Assembly: GCA_003602285.1 (NCBI GenBank)
Contig: QZVU01000001.1
Coordinates: forward strand, 248,001-312,000
Source: Arthrobacter frigidicola
Lineage (GTDB): Bacteria; Actinomycetota; Actinomycetes; Actinomycetales; Micrococcaceae
DNA: 64,000 bases
Direction of reading: 5' to 3'
The notes beneath the pieces are model-generated. The model searched no databases. It had not been told where the DNA came from and worked only from the letters and a program-made list of their open reading frames with translations. The position numbers were made by a program, and so were the translations under genes. Within the stretch, counting starts at the first letter, position 1; each line of letters opens with the position of its first letter. This document shows, piece after piece, positions 9,001-16,292 of this stretch.

Positions 9001-10086
9001 GTGGCTCTTACTATTGGCATCGTCGGACTGCCCAACGTCGGCAAATCAACCCTTTTCAACGCGCTGACCCGCAACAACGTGCTGGCGGCGAACTACCCGT
9101 TTGCAACGATCGAGCCGAATGTCGGAGTGGTCAACCTGCCCGACCCGCGCCTGGCGCAGCTCGCCGAGGTCTTCGGCTCCAAGCAGATCCTCCCGGCCAC
9201 CGTCTCGTTCGTTGACATCGCCGGGATCGTCAAGGGCGCCTCCGAGGGGGAGGGGCTGGGCAACCAGTTCCTGGCGAACATCCGCGAGGCCGAGGCCATC
9301 GCCCAGGTGATCCGGGTCTTCGACGACCCCGACGTTGTCCACGTCGACGGCAAGGTCGACCCCCGCTCCGACATGGAGACCATCAACACCGAGCTGATCC
9401 TGGCCGACCTGCAGACCCTCGAGAAGGCGATCCCGCGCGTCGAGAAGGAAGTCAAGATTAAGAAGCGTGAGGCCGCGCAGCTGGCCGCCATGCAGGCAGC
9501 CCAGGCGGTGCTCGAGCGCGGCGACACCATTTTCGCGTCGATCAAGAGTGACAAGCTCGAGATGGAGCACCTGCGCGAGCTGAGCCTGCTCACCGCCAAG
9601 CCCTTCATCTACGTCTTCAATGTCGACGACGCCGTCCTCGGCAGCCCGGAGCGCCAGGAGGAGCTGCGTGCCCTCGTCGCCCCCGCGGACTCGATCTTCC
9701 TCGACGCCAAGCTCGAGGCGGACCTGGTGGAGCTCGACGAGGCCGAGGCCCGCGAGATGCTTGAGATGAACGGCCAGGAGGAGTCGGGGCTGGACCAGCT
9801 GGCGCGTGTCGGCTTCCACACCCTCGGCCTGCAGACCTATCTCACCGCCGGTCCCAAGGAGACCCGCGCGTGGACCATCAAGAAGGGCGCCACCGCACCC
9901 GAGGCGGCGGGCGTGATCCACTCCGACTTCCAGCGCGGGTTCATCAAGGCCGAGGTGGTCCACTTCGAGGACCTCATGGCCGCCCGGTCGATGGCCGAGG
10001 CCAAGGCCAAGGGCAAGGTGCGCATCGAAGGCAAGGAATACGTGATGGCCGACGGAGACGTGGTCGAATTCAGATTCAATGTATAG
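9001..10086 (+). CDS. ychF: Redox-regulated ATPase/GTPase YchF (Obg family)
   Basis: A 361-residue YchF/OLA1 protein starting at GTG 9001 ([19 protein letters not shown]). The P-loop GLPNVGKS is at residues 8-15, the switch region follows with [10 protein letters not shown], the G3 motif is [19 protein letters not shown], and a coiled-coil insertion lies near residues 130-190. The C-terminal TGS domain ends in [12 protein letters not shown]. YchF binds ATP and associates with ribosomes. The frame is open far upstream, but that part is antisense to rmuC and has no homology. The last codons (GAA TTC AGA TTC AAT GTA) are AT-rich and include the rare AGA, unlike the rest of the gene. Two further copies of this end lie downstream, which suggests the 3' tip was replaced by an integrating element. 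Confidence 0.96.
   Translation: MALTIGIVGLPNVGKSTLFNALTRNNVLAANYPFATIEPNVGVVNLPDPRLAQLAEVFGSKQILPATVSFVDIAGIVKGASEGEGLGNQFLANIREAEAIAQVIRVFDDPDVVHVDGKVDPRSDMETINTELILADLQTLEKAIPRVEKEVKIKKREAAQLAAMQAAQAVLERGDTIFASIKSDKLEMEHLRELSLLTAKPFIYVFNVDDAVLGSPERQEELRALVAPADSIFLDAKLEADLVELDEAEAREMLEMNGQEESGLDQLARVGFHTLGLQTYLTAGPKETRAWTIKKGATAPEAAGVIHSDFQRGFIKAEVVHFEDLMAARSMAEAKAKGKVRIEGKEYVMADGDVVEFRFNV
10051..10086 (+). repeat. ychF 3'-end repeat, copy 1 (inside ychF)
   Basis: The last 36 bases of ychF, ending GAATTCAGATTCAATGTATAG. Copies 2 (10178-10215) and 3 (11668-11701) repeat it. This copy keeps the ychF frame. Confidence 0.8.
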
Positions 10087-10110
10087 ATCCTGACTTCCTC
10101 GACCTTTTGC

Positions 10111-10152
10111 GACAGCCGCTAAGAACAGGTGTTCTTAGCGGCTGTCGTTTTC
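10111..10152 (+). terminator. ychF terminator
   Basis: Perfect 17-bp inverted repeat (GACAGCCGCTAAGAACA, 10111-10127, with 10130-10146) and a 2-base spacer, followed by GTTTTC. It is a clear intrinsic terminator 24 bases after the ychF stop, inside the first repeat interval. Confidence 0.85.
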
Positions 10153-10177
10153 GCCCGGGTGTAAATAATTTCTCCGT

Positions 10178-10215
10178 GACGGAACGTGGTGGTGGAATTC
10201 AGCTTCAATGTATAG
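10178..10215 (+). repeat. ychF 3'-end repeat, copy 2
   Basis: Reads GACGGAACGTGGTGG, then GAATTCAGCTTCAATGTATAG. In one frame it encodes VVEFSFNV followed by a stop, matching the YchF C-terminus except for one residue. It marks the left edge of the nuclease-bearing interval. TATAGT at 10211-10216 resembles a -10 box and could help drive the downstream gene. Confidence 0.75.
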
Positions 10216-10297
10216 TGCCCAGTCATGGCCATGTGGGGGTCTCGCGGGGTCACCGTCTTCCATTTGGCCTTCATGTCTTTGCTTGGGGGATGATGTC

Positions 10298-11470
10298 GTG
10301 TCAGATGGCTTGGTAACCGGTCTCCTGCCAGTTCTTGGCAGATCCCTGGAGTTTGGGTTTAGCGTGTTTGACGTCATGCATCACGGACTGCACGAGAAGC
10401 AGATCTCGAATGTCTTTAGGTGGTTGTTGGACCCGGAACAGACGCACAACCTGGGCGACCGCTTTCTGCGGATCTTCATCGACGAGTTGAACCGGGCTTC
10501 GACGGAGAGCGAACCGCTTCCGCATGGCAGCTACTTGGTGCGTCAGGAGGTGAACACCTCGATGGGCGGCTGCGGCGCGGATATCGCCGATCTCGTTCTA
10601 GAGAGCGAAGCTGCGGTCGTCGTCGTCGAGAATTATTTCACCTCTGACGGTCACGGACACAGTTACAGCGGCTACTTGGCGTTCAGCGTGCGGGACGGCA
10701 AGCGGGGTACCGTCGTTCTCCTGTCTCGCGATGAGGATGCGTCCTTGCAGACCATGGGGTGGGAGAACGCCGTGGTTCTCACATATGGCAAGTTAGCTGA
10801 GCGACTGCTGGAAAACGTCGGTGGCGACAGGGCTTACCAGCGGAAGAATCCCGATGCCTACGCGTTCATCGAGCAGTTGCACCGTAAGTTCGTTAGGGGA
10901 AGGGGTCGCGTGGGTGATCAGGAAGTGCTCAACTTCGTTGTTGCCATGTGTGATACCGGGGAGGTACGCAGATATCAGGAGCAGCCGCAAGGAGTAGCCG
11001 CCGAGCGCTTTGCTGATGATATCGCGGTGCAAGCGAGGGAGCGGTTTGGCGAGGGCCGTAACCTCCTCCAGCGAGTCAAGGGGCGACTCAGCGCCTTCAG
11101 CGAAGGACCGCTTAGACGCCAACTCGACGCGACTCGGGGCGAGGGGTTTGTGCGCCGGATCGACGCGAGATTGGCGGGAATATACCAGTGGACCATCAAT
11201 ATCGACGTGGAAGAAGAATCGAACGACTTGGGCAAGTCGAAGTTCCAACTCAAGTTCGGGCCGTCCGCGTGGTTCGCTAACGAACAGGATCCGAACTGGA
11301 CCCGAGCGCTCGATTCAGGCCAAGCGGACTACTCGCGATTGTTCCTCACGCGGGCCGGCGTTAAGGAAATCCGTCAGTCGACCGTGAGTATCCAGGACGT
11401 GGTTGACGGGCTAGATCCCGCCGACCCTAGGCTTCACGACGAAATTATTGGGTTGCTCAGGGGCAATTGA
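10298..11470 (+). CDS. PD-(D/E)XK nuclease superfamily protein (PDDEXK_4-like), possible defence gene
   Basis: A 390-residue protein starting at GTG 10298, preceded by GGGGGA at 10285-10290; the frame is open to an ATG at 10208 but that has no ribosome site. The N-terminal third resembles the PDDEXK_4 nuclease family: an E-N-type opening helix (LHEKQISNVFRWLLDP), the acidic strand GADIADLVLES, and VVVVENYFTSDG, which stands where the family has an E-x-K strand (usually ENK), followed by a YSGYLAF segment in place of QL..Y. The catalytic lysine therefore appears as Tyr. The C-terminal two thirds are unassigned. It is alone between two displaced ychF ends. Base composition is more AT-rich than in its neighbours, which suggests acquisition. 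Lone PD-(D/E)XK proteins in islands are often antiviral; that role here is inference. Confidence 0.65.
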   Translation: MSDGLVTGLLPVLGRSLEFGFSVFDVMHHGLHEKQISNVFRWLLDPEQTHNLGDRFLRIFIDELNRASTESEPLPHGSYLVRQEVNTSMGGCGADIADLVLESEAAVVVVENYFTSDGHGHSYSGYLAFSVRDGKRGTVVLLSRDEDASLQTMGWENAVVLTYGKLAERLLENVGGDRAYQRKNPDAYAFIEQLHRKFVRGRGRVGDQEVLNFVVAMCDTGEVRRYQEQPQGVAAERFADDIAVQARERFGEGRNLLQRVKGRLSAFSEGPLRRQLDATRGEGFVRRIDARLAGIYQWTINIDVEEESNDLGKSKFQLKFGPSAWFANEQDPNWTRALDSGQADYSRLFLTRAGVKEIRQSTVSIQDVVDGLDPADPRLHDEIIGLLRGN

Positions 11471-11789
11471 ATGCTGCCGGCCCGAAGGGCCCCTCGGCTG
11501 GTGGGCATTTTCGGCGAGTCAAGGGGCGAAGGAGGACTGTAGGGCGCTGCACCCTAGCGGATCACAGGCTCGCTACGAGGGCGCTACGGACACGTTTGCG
11601 GTCGATCGGGCGATTATGGGTGGCCACGTAGCCTAGATTAGGGCGGACGACCATAGGTTAGTCCGCTACGGAACGTGGTGGAGTTCCGCTTCAACGTGTA
11701 GGGGAACGGCGGTTACCGGGTAGAAAACGAGCTCCGCTTCGCCACCTGGTGCCTCGATACTTTCGGACTGGAGCGGCCTATGGTTAGGC
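11471..11789. other. Gap holding the third ychF-end repeat and no recognisable gene
   Basis: About 320 bases with short imperfect hairpins (for example GGCCC/GGGCC near 11478-11491 and GCGGAC/GTCCGC near 11643-11666). The only clear item is repeat copy 3 at 11668-11701. No ORF has a ribosome site or a recognisable product. Confidence 0.5.
11668..11701 (+). repeat. ychF 3'-end repeat, copy 3 (probable displaced original gene end)
   Basis: Contains GTGGTGGAGTTCCGCTTCAA followed by CGTGTAG, which translates as VVEFRFNV-stop, identical in protein sequence to the YchF terminus but written in GC-rich codons. It marks the right edge of the putative element. Confidence 0.75.
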
Positions 11790-13397
11790 ATGAACTCCGG
11801 CCCGCGTGTGCGCCTCGTCCTGCCACATCAGCTCTTCGACCAGCATTTCGAAGCCGCTGGCGACACCGTGTTCGTGCTCATCGAGCATGACCTTCTCTTC
11901 CGCCAGTACGCGTTCCATTCCCACAAACTGGTGCTCCATCGCGCGTCGATGAACCGCTTCGCCCGCCGCTTGAGCGAGCACGGCTACGAGGTCGAAGTCC
12001 TTCGAAGCGACGCCGGTCGTAGCTCCTCCGACCAGCTTGCCGGGTTCATGCGGGACCGCAATCCGGTGCAGGTGACCTGGTTCGACGTGGTCGATGACTG
12101 GCTCGAGCGGGATCTGTTCGCGGCGCTCGCCACTGGCGGCTACCCGATGCGCCGGGAAGACGTGCTCGAGACACCGAACTTTCTCACTGACCGTGGGCAG
12201 ATCGACCACTGGTTCTCGCACAATGACTCCCTCATGCAGGACTTCTATGTGTGGCAACGCCGTCGACTCGGCATTCTGCTCGACGACGGAGAACCCCTCG
12301 GCGGGAGGTGGTCCTTCGATGCCGAAAACCGCAAAAAGCTTCCCCGCGGTTACACCCCGCACACCGTGGGCCGTTTCGCGCGCCATCCCGTCCACCAGCG
12401 CGAAGGGACCCTCGACATTGAAGCGCTGATGGGGGAGGAGGTTGGTGACGGGACGCATCGGGAGGTGGAGCTCGCGATCGCCTGGGTCAGTGCTGAGTTT
12501 CCGGACGCCCCGGGTGACCCCCACCTGTTCGCCTGGCCCACCAGCGGCGACGAAGCGCGTCAGCACCTGCAGGAGTTCGTCCGGGAACGACTGAACGCGT
12601 TCGGGCCCTACGAGGACGCGATCTCCACCGAGCATCCGTTCATCGCTCACGGCCTGCTGACAGCCGCGCTGAACATCGGACTGCTGGACCCGCGGGACCT
12701 CGTAAGAACGGTACTCGAAGGAGCCGATGCCGACACCCCACTCGCCTCCCTGGAGGGGTTCGTGCGGCAGGTGATCGGCTGGAGGGAATACATGCGGGCC
12801 ACCTACCGGACCAGCGGCCGGCAGATGCGTACTTCGAACCACCTCGGGCACCAGAACGCACTCGGGGACGGGTGGTGGGATGCGAGCACCGGACTGGCCC
12901 CCGTAGACATGGTCATCTCCCGCGTGCTCGCCACCGGGTACGCCCACCACATCGAGCGGCTGATGGTGCTCGGCAACGCCATGTCCCTGCTGCGCATCCA
13001 TCCCGACCGGGTCTACGAGTGGTTCATGGAGCTGTTCATCGACGCGTACGACTGGGTGATGGTCCCGAACGTCTATGCGATGAGCCAATTCGCTGCGGGG
13101 GAGGAGATCACCACGAAACCCTACGTGTCGGGCAGCAACTACCTGCGGAAGATGTCAGACCTCCCCGCGGGGGAATGGATGGCCGACTGGGACGGTCTGT
13201 ATTGGACGTTTATTGGGGATCACCGCGCGGTCCTGGGAGCGAACCCGCGCATGCGGATGATCATCTCCCTGCTTGAGAACATGGACCCCGATACCTTGAA
13301 CAACCATCGACGCCGTGCCGGGGCGCTCCTCGACGGTGGGCACGACACGGCACTGCTAAAAACGACGCCGATGCGCGGTAGGACTCGTGAACTGTAA
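11790..13397 (+). CDS. Photolyase/cryptochrome-related protein (COG3046 family) lacking the Fe-S cysteines
   Basis: A 535-residue protein of the bacterial photolyase/cryptochrome group usually called FeS-BCP. The N-terminal Rossmann-like part starts RVRLVLPHQLFDQHF; the C-terminal FAD-binding helical domain contains GWREYMRATY, TGYAHHIERLMVLGNAMSLL, ELFIDAYDWVMVPNVYAMSQFA and TKPYVSGSNYLRKMSD. Relatives repair (6-4) photoproducts using light and carry a [4Fe-4S] cluster on four cysteines, three of them in a loop right after the NY...RMSD motif. Here that loop is shortened (DLPAGEWMADWDGLYW) and the whole protein has no cysteine, so the cluster cannot be present. The gene stands alone, downstream of the ychF island. 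Whether it repairs DNA or senses light cannot be told from sequence. Confidence 0.88.
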   Translation: MNSGPRVRLVLPHQLFDQHFEAAGDTVFVLIEHDLLFRQYAFHSHKLVLHRASMNRFARRLSEHGYEVEVLRSDAGRSSSDQLAGFMRDRNPVQVTWFDVVDDWLERDLFAALATGGYPMRREDVLETPNFLTDRGQIDHWFSHNDSLMQDFYVWQRRRLGILLDDGEPLGGRWSFDAENRKKLPRGYTPHTVGRFARHPVHQREGTLDIEALMGEEVGDGTHREVELAIAWVSAEFPDAPGDPHLFAWPTSGDEARQHLQEFVRERLNAFGPYEDAISTEHPFIAHGLLTAALNIGLLDPRDLVRTVLEGADADTPLASLEGFVRQVIGWREYMRATYRTSGRQMRTSNHLGHQNALGDGWWDASTGLAPVDMVISRVLATGYAHHIERLMVLGNAMSLLRIHPDRVYEWFMELFIDAYDWVMVPNVYAMSQFAAGEEITTKPYVSGSNYLRKMSDLPAGEWMADWDGLYWTFIGDHRAVLGANPRMRMIISLLENMDPDTLNNHRRRAGALLDGGHDTALLKTTPMRGRTREL

Positions 13398-13592
13398 CCG
13401 AGCCCGCGAGAGCGACCTGGCGGAGCTTGAGTTTTCGTGTGGGAGGGGATTCGTCTTCTAAGATTTCCCCGAAGCTTCGCGTCGAATTGAGGGTGAACGA
13501 AAGTTCTTGGACGTCCTCTTGAGGCGGTGCCATCATGGCGGTAGTGTCGCGGCCGCTCGGAGGCAGGGCGAAAGAGCGGAGATCGGGTAACA

Positions 13593-14018
13593 ATGTCAAC
13601 GCCTGTTGATCTCATTGTGGAGCAGTACCATCATGCGCTCGATGCGGTCGTCGCCGGAGATTCCGCGCCGATGAAGGAGCTGATTTCGAAGCGGGATGAC
13701 GTCACTCTCGCCAATCCTCTCGGCCCGCCGGTTCGGGGCTGGAATGGCGTAGAGAAGACGATGGATCACGCGATTTCCCACTTTCGCGAAGGTGAGCCGA
13801 CCAGGTTCGAGCGGATTTCAGAGTTCATCGGCACCGAATTGGCATACATCGTGGAGCTGGAACGGACGCGGGTGAAGATCGGCGGATCCGAAGAGCTGTC
13901 ACCGATAGCCCTGAGGGTGACCACGATCTTCCTTCTGGAAGACAGTGACTGGAAGGTTCTCCATCGCCACGCCGATCCCATAACGACTCCCAGATCGATT
14001 GACTCCATCATTCAGTAG
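13593..14018 (+). CDS. SnoaL-like / NTF2-fold protein
   Basis: A 141-residue protein with the layout of small NTF2-fold (SnoaL or DUF4440-like) proteins: an N-terminal helix (IVEQYHHALDAVVAGDSAPMKELIS), TLANPLGPPVRGWNGVEKTMDHA, and a C-terminal beta sheet (LRVTTIFLLEDSDWKVLHRHAD). Members include small isomerases, cyclases and non-catalytic binding proteins, so the reaction is unknown. It stands alone: 195 bases after the photolyase and followed by a hairpin-rich gap. Confidence 0.7.
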   Translation: MSTPVDLIVEQYHHALDAVVAGDSAPMKELISKRDDVTLANPLGPPVRGWNGVEKTMDHAISHFREGEPTRFERISEFIGTELAYIVELERTRVKIGGSEELSPIALRVTTIFLLEDSDWKVLHRHADPITTPRSIDSIIQ

Positions 14019-14126
14019 CCGAGCACGACCGTGTAACTGCCCCATCGCGCTGCGCTTTCGCCTTCGCTTCGGTCCACCGCTTGACCCTCCACCCAAAAGG
14101 AGGTTCGGCAAGGCAAGATTGCCGGT

Positions 14127-14145
14127 GTGCGTCCACTGGACGCAC
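14127..14145. repeat. Short palindrome GTGCGTCC-ACT-GGACGCAC
   Basis: Perfect 8-bp arms with a 3-base spacer. It may be an operator half-site pair or a small hairpin; no gene start is nearby to decide. Confidence 0.4.
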
Positions 14146-14219
14146 GGCGCCGAAATCAACGAAGTCCTGCTACGCTTCCCAGCCAAGTAAACCCGGCCGC
14201 AACAACACGGCACCCAACC

Positions 14220-14260
14220 GTCACCGGCTGTCAGGACGCCCTGTTCTGACAGCCGGTGAC
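14220..14260. terminator. Perfect 15-bp hairpin
   Basis: GTCACCGGCTGTCAG (14220-14234) pairs perfectly with 14246-14260 across an 11-base loop. There is no T-run on either side. It could end transcription of the SnoaL-like gene or of minus-strand transcripts leaving the operon remnant. Confidence 0.45.
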
Positions 14261-14412
14261 GGATCACGAGATGCTTAACCCATGCACCACGGCGGACACT
14301 TGCCGCTGAGCGGCCATCCGCCGGCATACAGTCTCGTCACCAACCTCGTGGCCCGTCGCAACGGCCTGCCTGCTGGTGGGAGACGGGCTGCGGTGCTGTG
14401 GTCGGTGTCGCA

Positions 14413-14894
14413 TTATGGTGTGCTGAGGGCTTCGTCGACGGTGTCGATGACGGTCAGGTAGCGTTCGATCAGTTCTTCCTCGGGGCCGTCGAAGATGGCC
14501 CAGGGCAGTGCGGTGACGGTGACGGTGACGGCGGTTCCGTCCTCTGCGACTGCGTTGCGGGTCTGGTAGCCGGGGATGTCGCCGGGGTGGCCCCAGGCTG
14601 TGCCGCCGCTGTGTTTCATGTCAGTGCTCCGAGTTGGTGTGGGGGGTCGTTCCTGTTGATCTGCGCCTCCGGCGTAAGTCATGTGAAAACCATTCAGGCC
14701 CGGCGGACACCGCGGAAGGACTTCGACAGGTGCTCTACGAGGAGGGGTTCAATCTCTTGCTTGGTCATACCTCCAAGATGCCAACTGCGCGCCCTCCGCA
14801 CCCTAGCCCCAGGACCAGTCCCTCACTAGCCAAAAGGACAGTCTGCCGCCCTCCGATCGGCGGGACCTACCCCGGTCCTAACGGGGCGTCCGGG
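14413..14894 (-). pseudogene. Shrunken, diverged copy of the hydrolase/ABC-transporter operon found at 18.9-22.1 kb
   Basis: Four blocks match the intact operon in the same order and strand: 14418-14610 with 18936-19153 (C-terminus of the serine hydrolase), 14611-14674 with 20113-20177 (hydrolase start and end of the small membrane-protein gene), 14678-14698 with 20356-20376 (start of the small gene), and 14699-14894 with 21895-22113 (start of the ABC ATPase plus its operator region). The interiors of every gene, including the whole permease, are gone. What remains reads as a 89-codon frame joining the ends of the small gene to the end of the hydrolase (GGTAWGHPGDIPGYQTRN). Many point differences show that the copy is old. 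It is not expected to make a functional protein. Confidence 0.85.
14805..14850. promoter_or_regulatory. Two 23-bp operator-like repeats in the operon remnant
   Basis: Repeats 14805-14827 (AGCCCCAGGACCAGTCCCTC...) and 14828-14850 (AGCCAAAAGGACAGTCTGCC...) match the second and third of the three tandem repeats at 22001-22069. The remnant has therefore kept what looks like the regulator-binding region. Confidence 0.55.
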
Positions 14895-14945
14895 CAGGAA
14901 CATAGGACGGCACTGCCGTCACCACGGTGGGATACTTCGCGCATT

Positions 14946-16148
14946 TCATGTTGATACTGATGAAAGACTGCCGCTGGCCGGCCCGGGGGTCTGTTCAGTT
15001 GTGAGCGGTGGGAACCTGCTGACGGGTTCGAGCATCTGCTCCCTGGCGTACTGGAATGTGATCATCACTACGGCGATGGTGGGTGTGGCGAGGAAGGCCC
15101 CTACGATCCCGAACAGGGATGCGCCGGCTGCTACACCTGTGAGAACCACTGCGGGATGAAGCTTCAAGGATCGTCCGACCAGCAGCGGTTGAAGTACGTT
15201 GCTCTCAAGCTGCTGCACAAGCAGGACCAGGCCCAGCACGATCAGGGCTGTGATCCATCCTTCCGTAAGCAGTGCCACGATCGAGGCGAGGAGCCCGGTG
15301 GTTACCGCACCAATGATCGGAAGGAATCCGCCGAAGAAGATCAGGACCGCAAGCGGTAGAGCGAGCGGAATGCCGAGGAGCCACAGGCCGATCCCGATGA
15401 AGACGGCGTCAACCAGTGCTACTGCTGCCTGTGAGGAGATGTAGGTCGATAAGGTCCGCCAACTCCTCGAGGTCACTTCCGCGGTATGAACGAGGGCCGT
15501 ACCTGTTGTCCACCGCAGAAGCCACCCCGAGAACCGGTCTCCGTCCTTTAAGCAGAAGAAGGTGAGAATCAACGTCAGCGAGAAGGTGATGGTGAGGGAA
15601 CCGACTGTTCCCAAGCCGAGGGAAACCTGCGTCAGGACCTGACCGGCGTTCTCCTGCAGCCAGGTAGCCGCTGGCTTCAGGACGTGGTTGAGGTCCGTTT
15701 CCGAGAAGGACCAAGACGCAGCGAAATCCTTAAGGTTCTGGATGTTTCCGGCCATCTGCGTCGAGAGCTCGCGCACCCCGTTCATGGACAACGCCGCGGT
15801 AGCCCAACCGATCCCGACCGCAGCACCGGCCAACGCGACAATGGTGATGGCCGCCGCTGCGGCCGCTGGCATAGCGCGGCGTAAGAACCGCGTGACCGGC
15901 CAGAGGACCGAGGTCAGCAGCAACGCGAGAATGAGTGGGAGAACCACCACCCACACCGTCGATAGCAGGTAACAGACCCCAATGACCGCGGTGGCGAGGA
16001 TGAGCGCTCTGCCCAGAACTGGTGCTGTGGCTGTCAGTGCGGACAGTAACGCTCCGCTGCGGATCCGTCGTGTTGGCAGAGATCTCGTGGACGCCGCTGG
16101 CGTCACATCCTTGTCGTCCTCCACCGTCTGATTTTGCTGCTTAGACAT
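14946..16148 (-). CDS. AI-2E family transporter (PerM/UPF0118-type membrane protein)
   Basis: A 400-residue membrane protein with about eight hydrophobic segments: a pair near residues 47-85, one at 95-115, a large loop, then a cluster at 190-350 with the family motif region FGGFLPIIGAVTTGLLASIVALLTEGW and QQLESNVLQPLLVGRSLKLHP. The long loop after the third segment (LSTQMAGNIQNLKDFAASWSF...) is normal for the family. Members export small molecules or ions; AI-2 itself is established only for a few, so the substrate is unknown. The start is supported by AAGGAAT just upstream of the ATG. A terminator at 16243-16285 separates it from the ABC operon upstream, so it has its own promoter in the 144-base gap. 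Confidence 0.88.
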   Translation of the reverse strand: MSKQQNQTVEDDKDVTPAASTRSLPTRRIRSGALLSALTATAPVLGRALILATAVIGVCYLLSTVWVVVLPLILALLLTSVLWPVTRFLRRAMPAAAAAAITIVALAGAAVGIGWATAALSMNGVRELSTQMAGNIQNLKDFAASWSFSETDLNHVLKPAATWLQENAGQVLTQVSLGLGTVGSLTITFSLTLILTFFCLKDGDRFSGWLLRWTTGTALVHTAEVTSRSWRTLSTYISSQAAVALVDAVFIGIGLWLLGIPLALPLAVLIFFGGFLPIIGAVTTGLLASIVALLTEGWITALIVLGLVLLVQQLESNVLQPLLVGRSLKLHPAVVLTGVAAGASLFGIVGAFLATPTIAVVMITFQYAREQMLEPVSRFPPLTTEQTPGPASGSLSSVST

Positions 16149-16242
16149 GCTATTCCTTCTTCAATGCCGACTGACTCTTCCCCTGGCCGGTGCAGGTTCG
16201 TGATGAACGAATCTGAGTTGTCAGGTTGGTTTGCAGGGATAT

Positions 16243-16285
16243 GAAACAGAAGGCCCCCGGCCGGTGGGCCAGGGGCCTTCGTTTC
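16243..16285 (-). terminator. Terminator of the six-gene ABC/hydrolase operon
   Basis: GAAGGCCCC pairs with GGGGCCTTC across a 14-base loop, extended by GAAAC/GTTTC with a one-base bulge. It lies 8 bases after the FtsX-like permease stop on the minus strand and ends in TGTTTC on that strand. Confidence 0.75.
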
Positions 16286-16292
16286 AGAACGA

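Larger units (their letters stand above)
10087..11701. mobile_element. Putative small integrated element at the ychF 3' end, bounded by repeated ychF ends
   Basis: Three copies of the ychF terminus lie at 10051-10086, 10178-10215 and 11668-11701. The interval between copies 1 and 2 is about 90 bases and holds only the terminator. The interval between copies 2 and 3 is about 1.45 kb and holds one complete gene, a PD-(D/E)XK-type nuclease. Copies 2 and 3 share an extra feature not in ychF (ACGGAACGTGGTGG, one base shorter than the ychF version). Copy 3 encodes VVEFRFNV-stop with GC-rich codons, as expected of the displaced original gene end. The arrangement is what integration into the 3' end of a conserved gene leaves behind. 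No integrase or transposase is present, so mobility is inferred. Confidence 0.6.
14019..14412. other. Gene-free stretch with two strong hairpins
   Basis: About 390 bases between the SnoaL-like gene and the operon remnant. It holds the inverted repeats at 14127-14145 and 14220-14260. I see no coding sequence with homology and no tRNA-like structure. Confidence 0.5.

Noticed and set aside
13398-14412. tRNA, IS end or CRISPR-like repeat in the hairpin-rich stretch
   Set aside because: No cloverleaf with a GTTCNANNC arm, no transposase fragment and no regularly spaced repeats; only two isolated palindromes.
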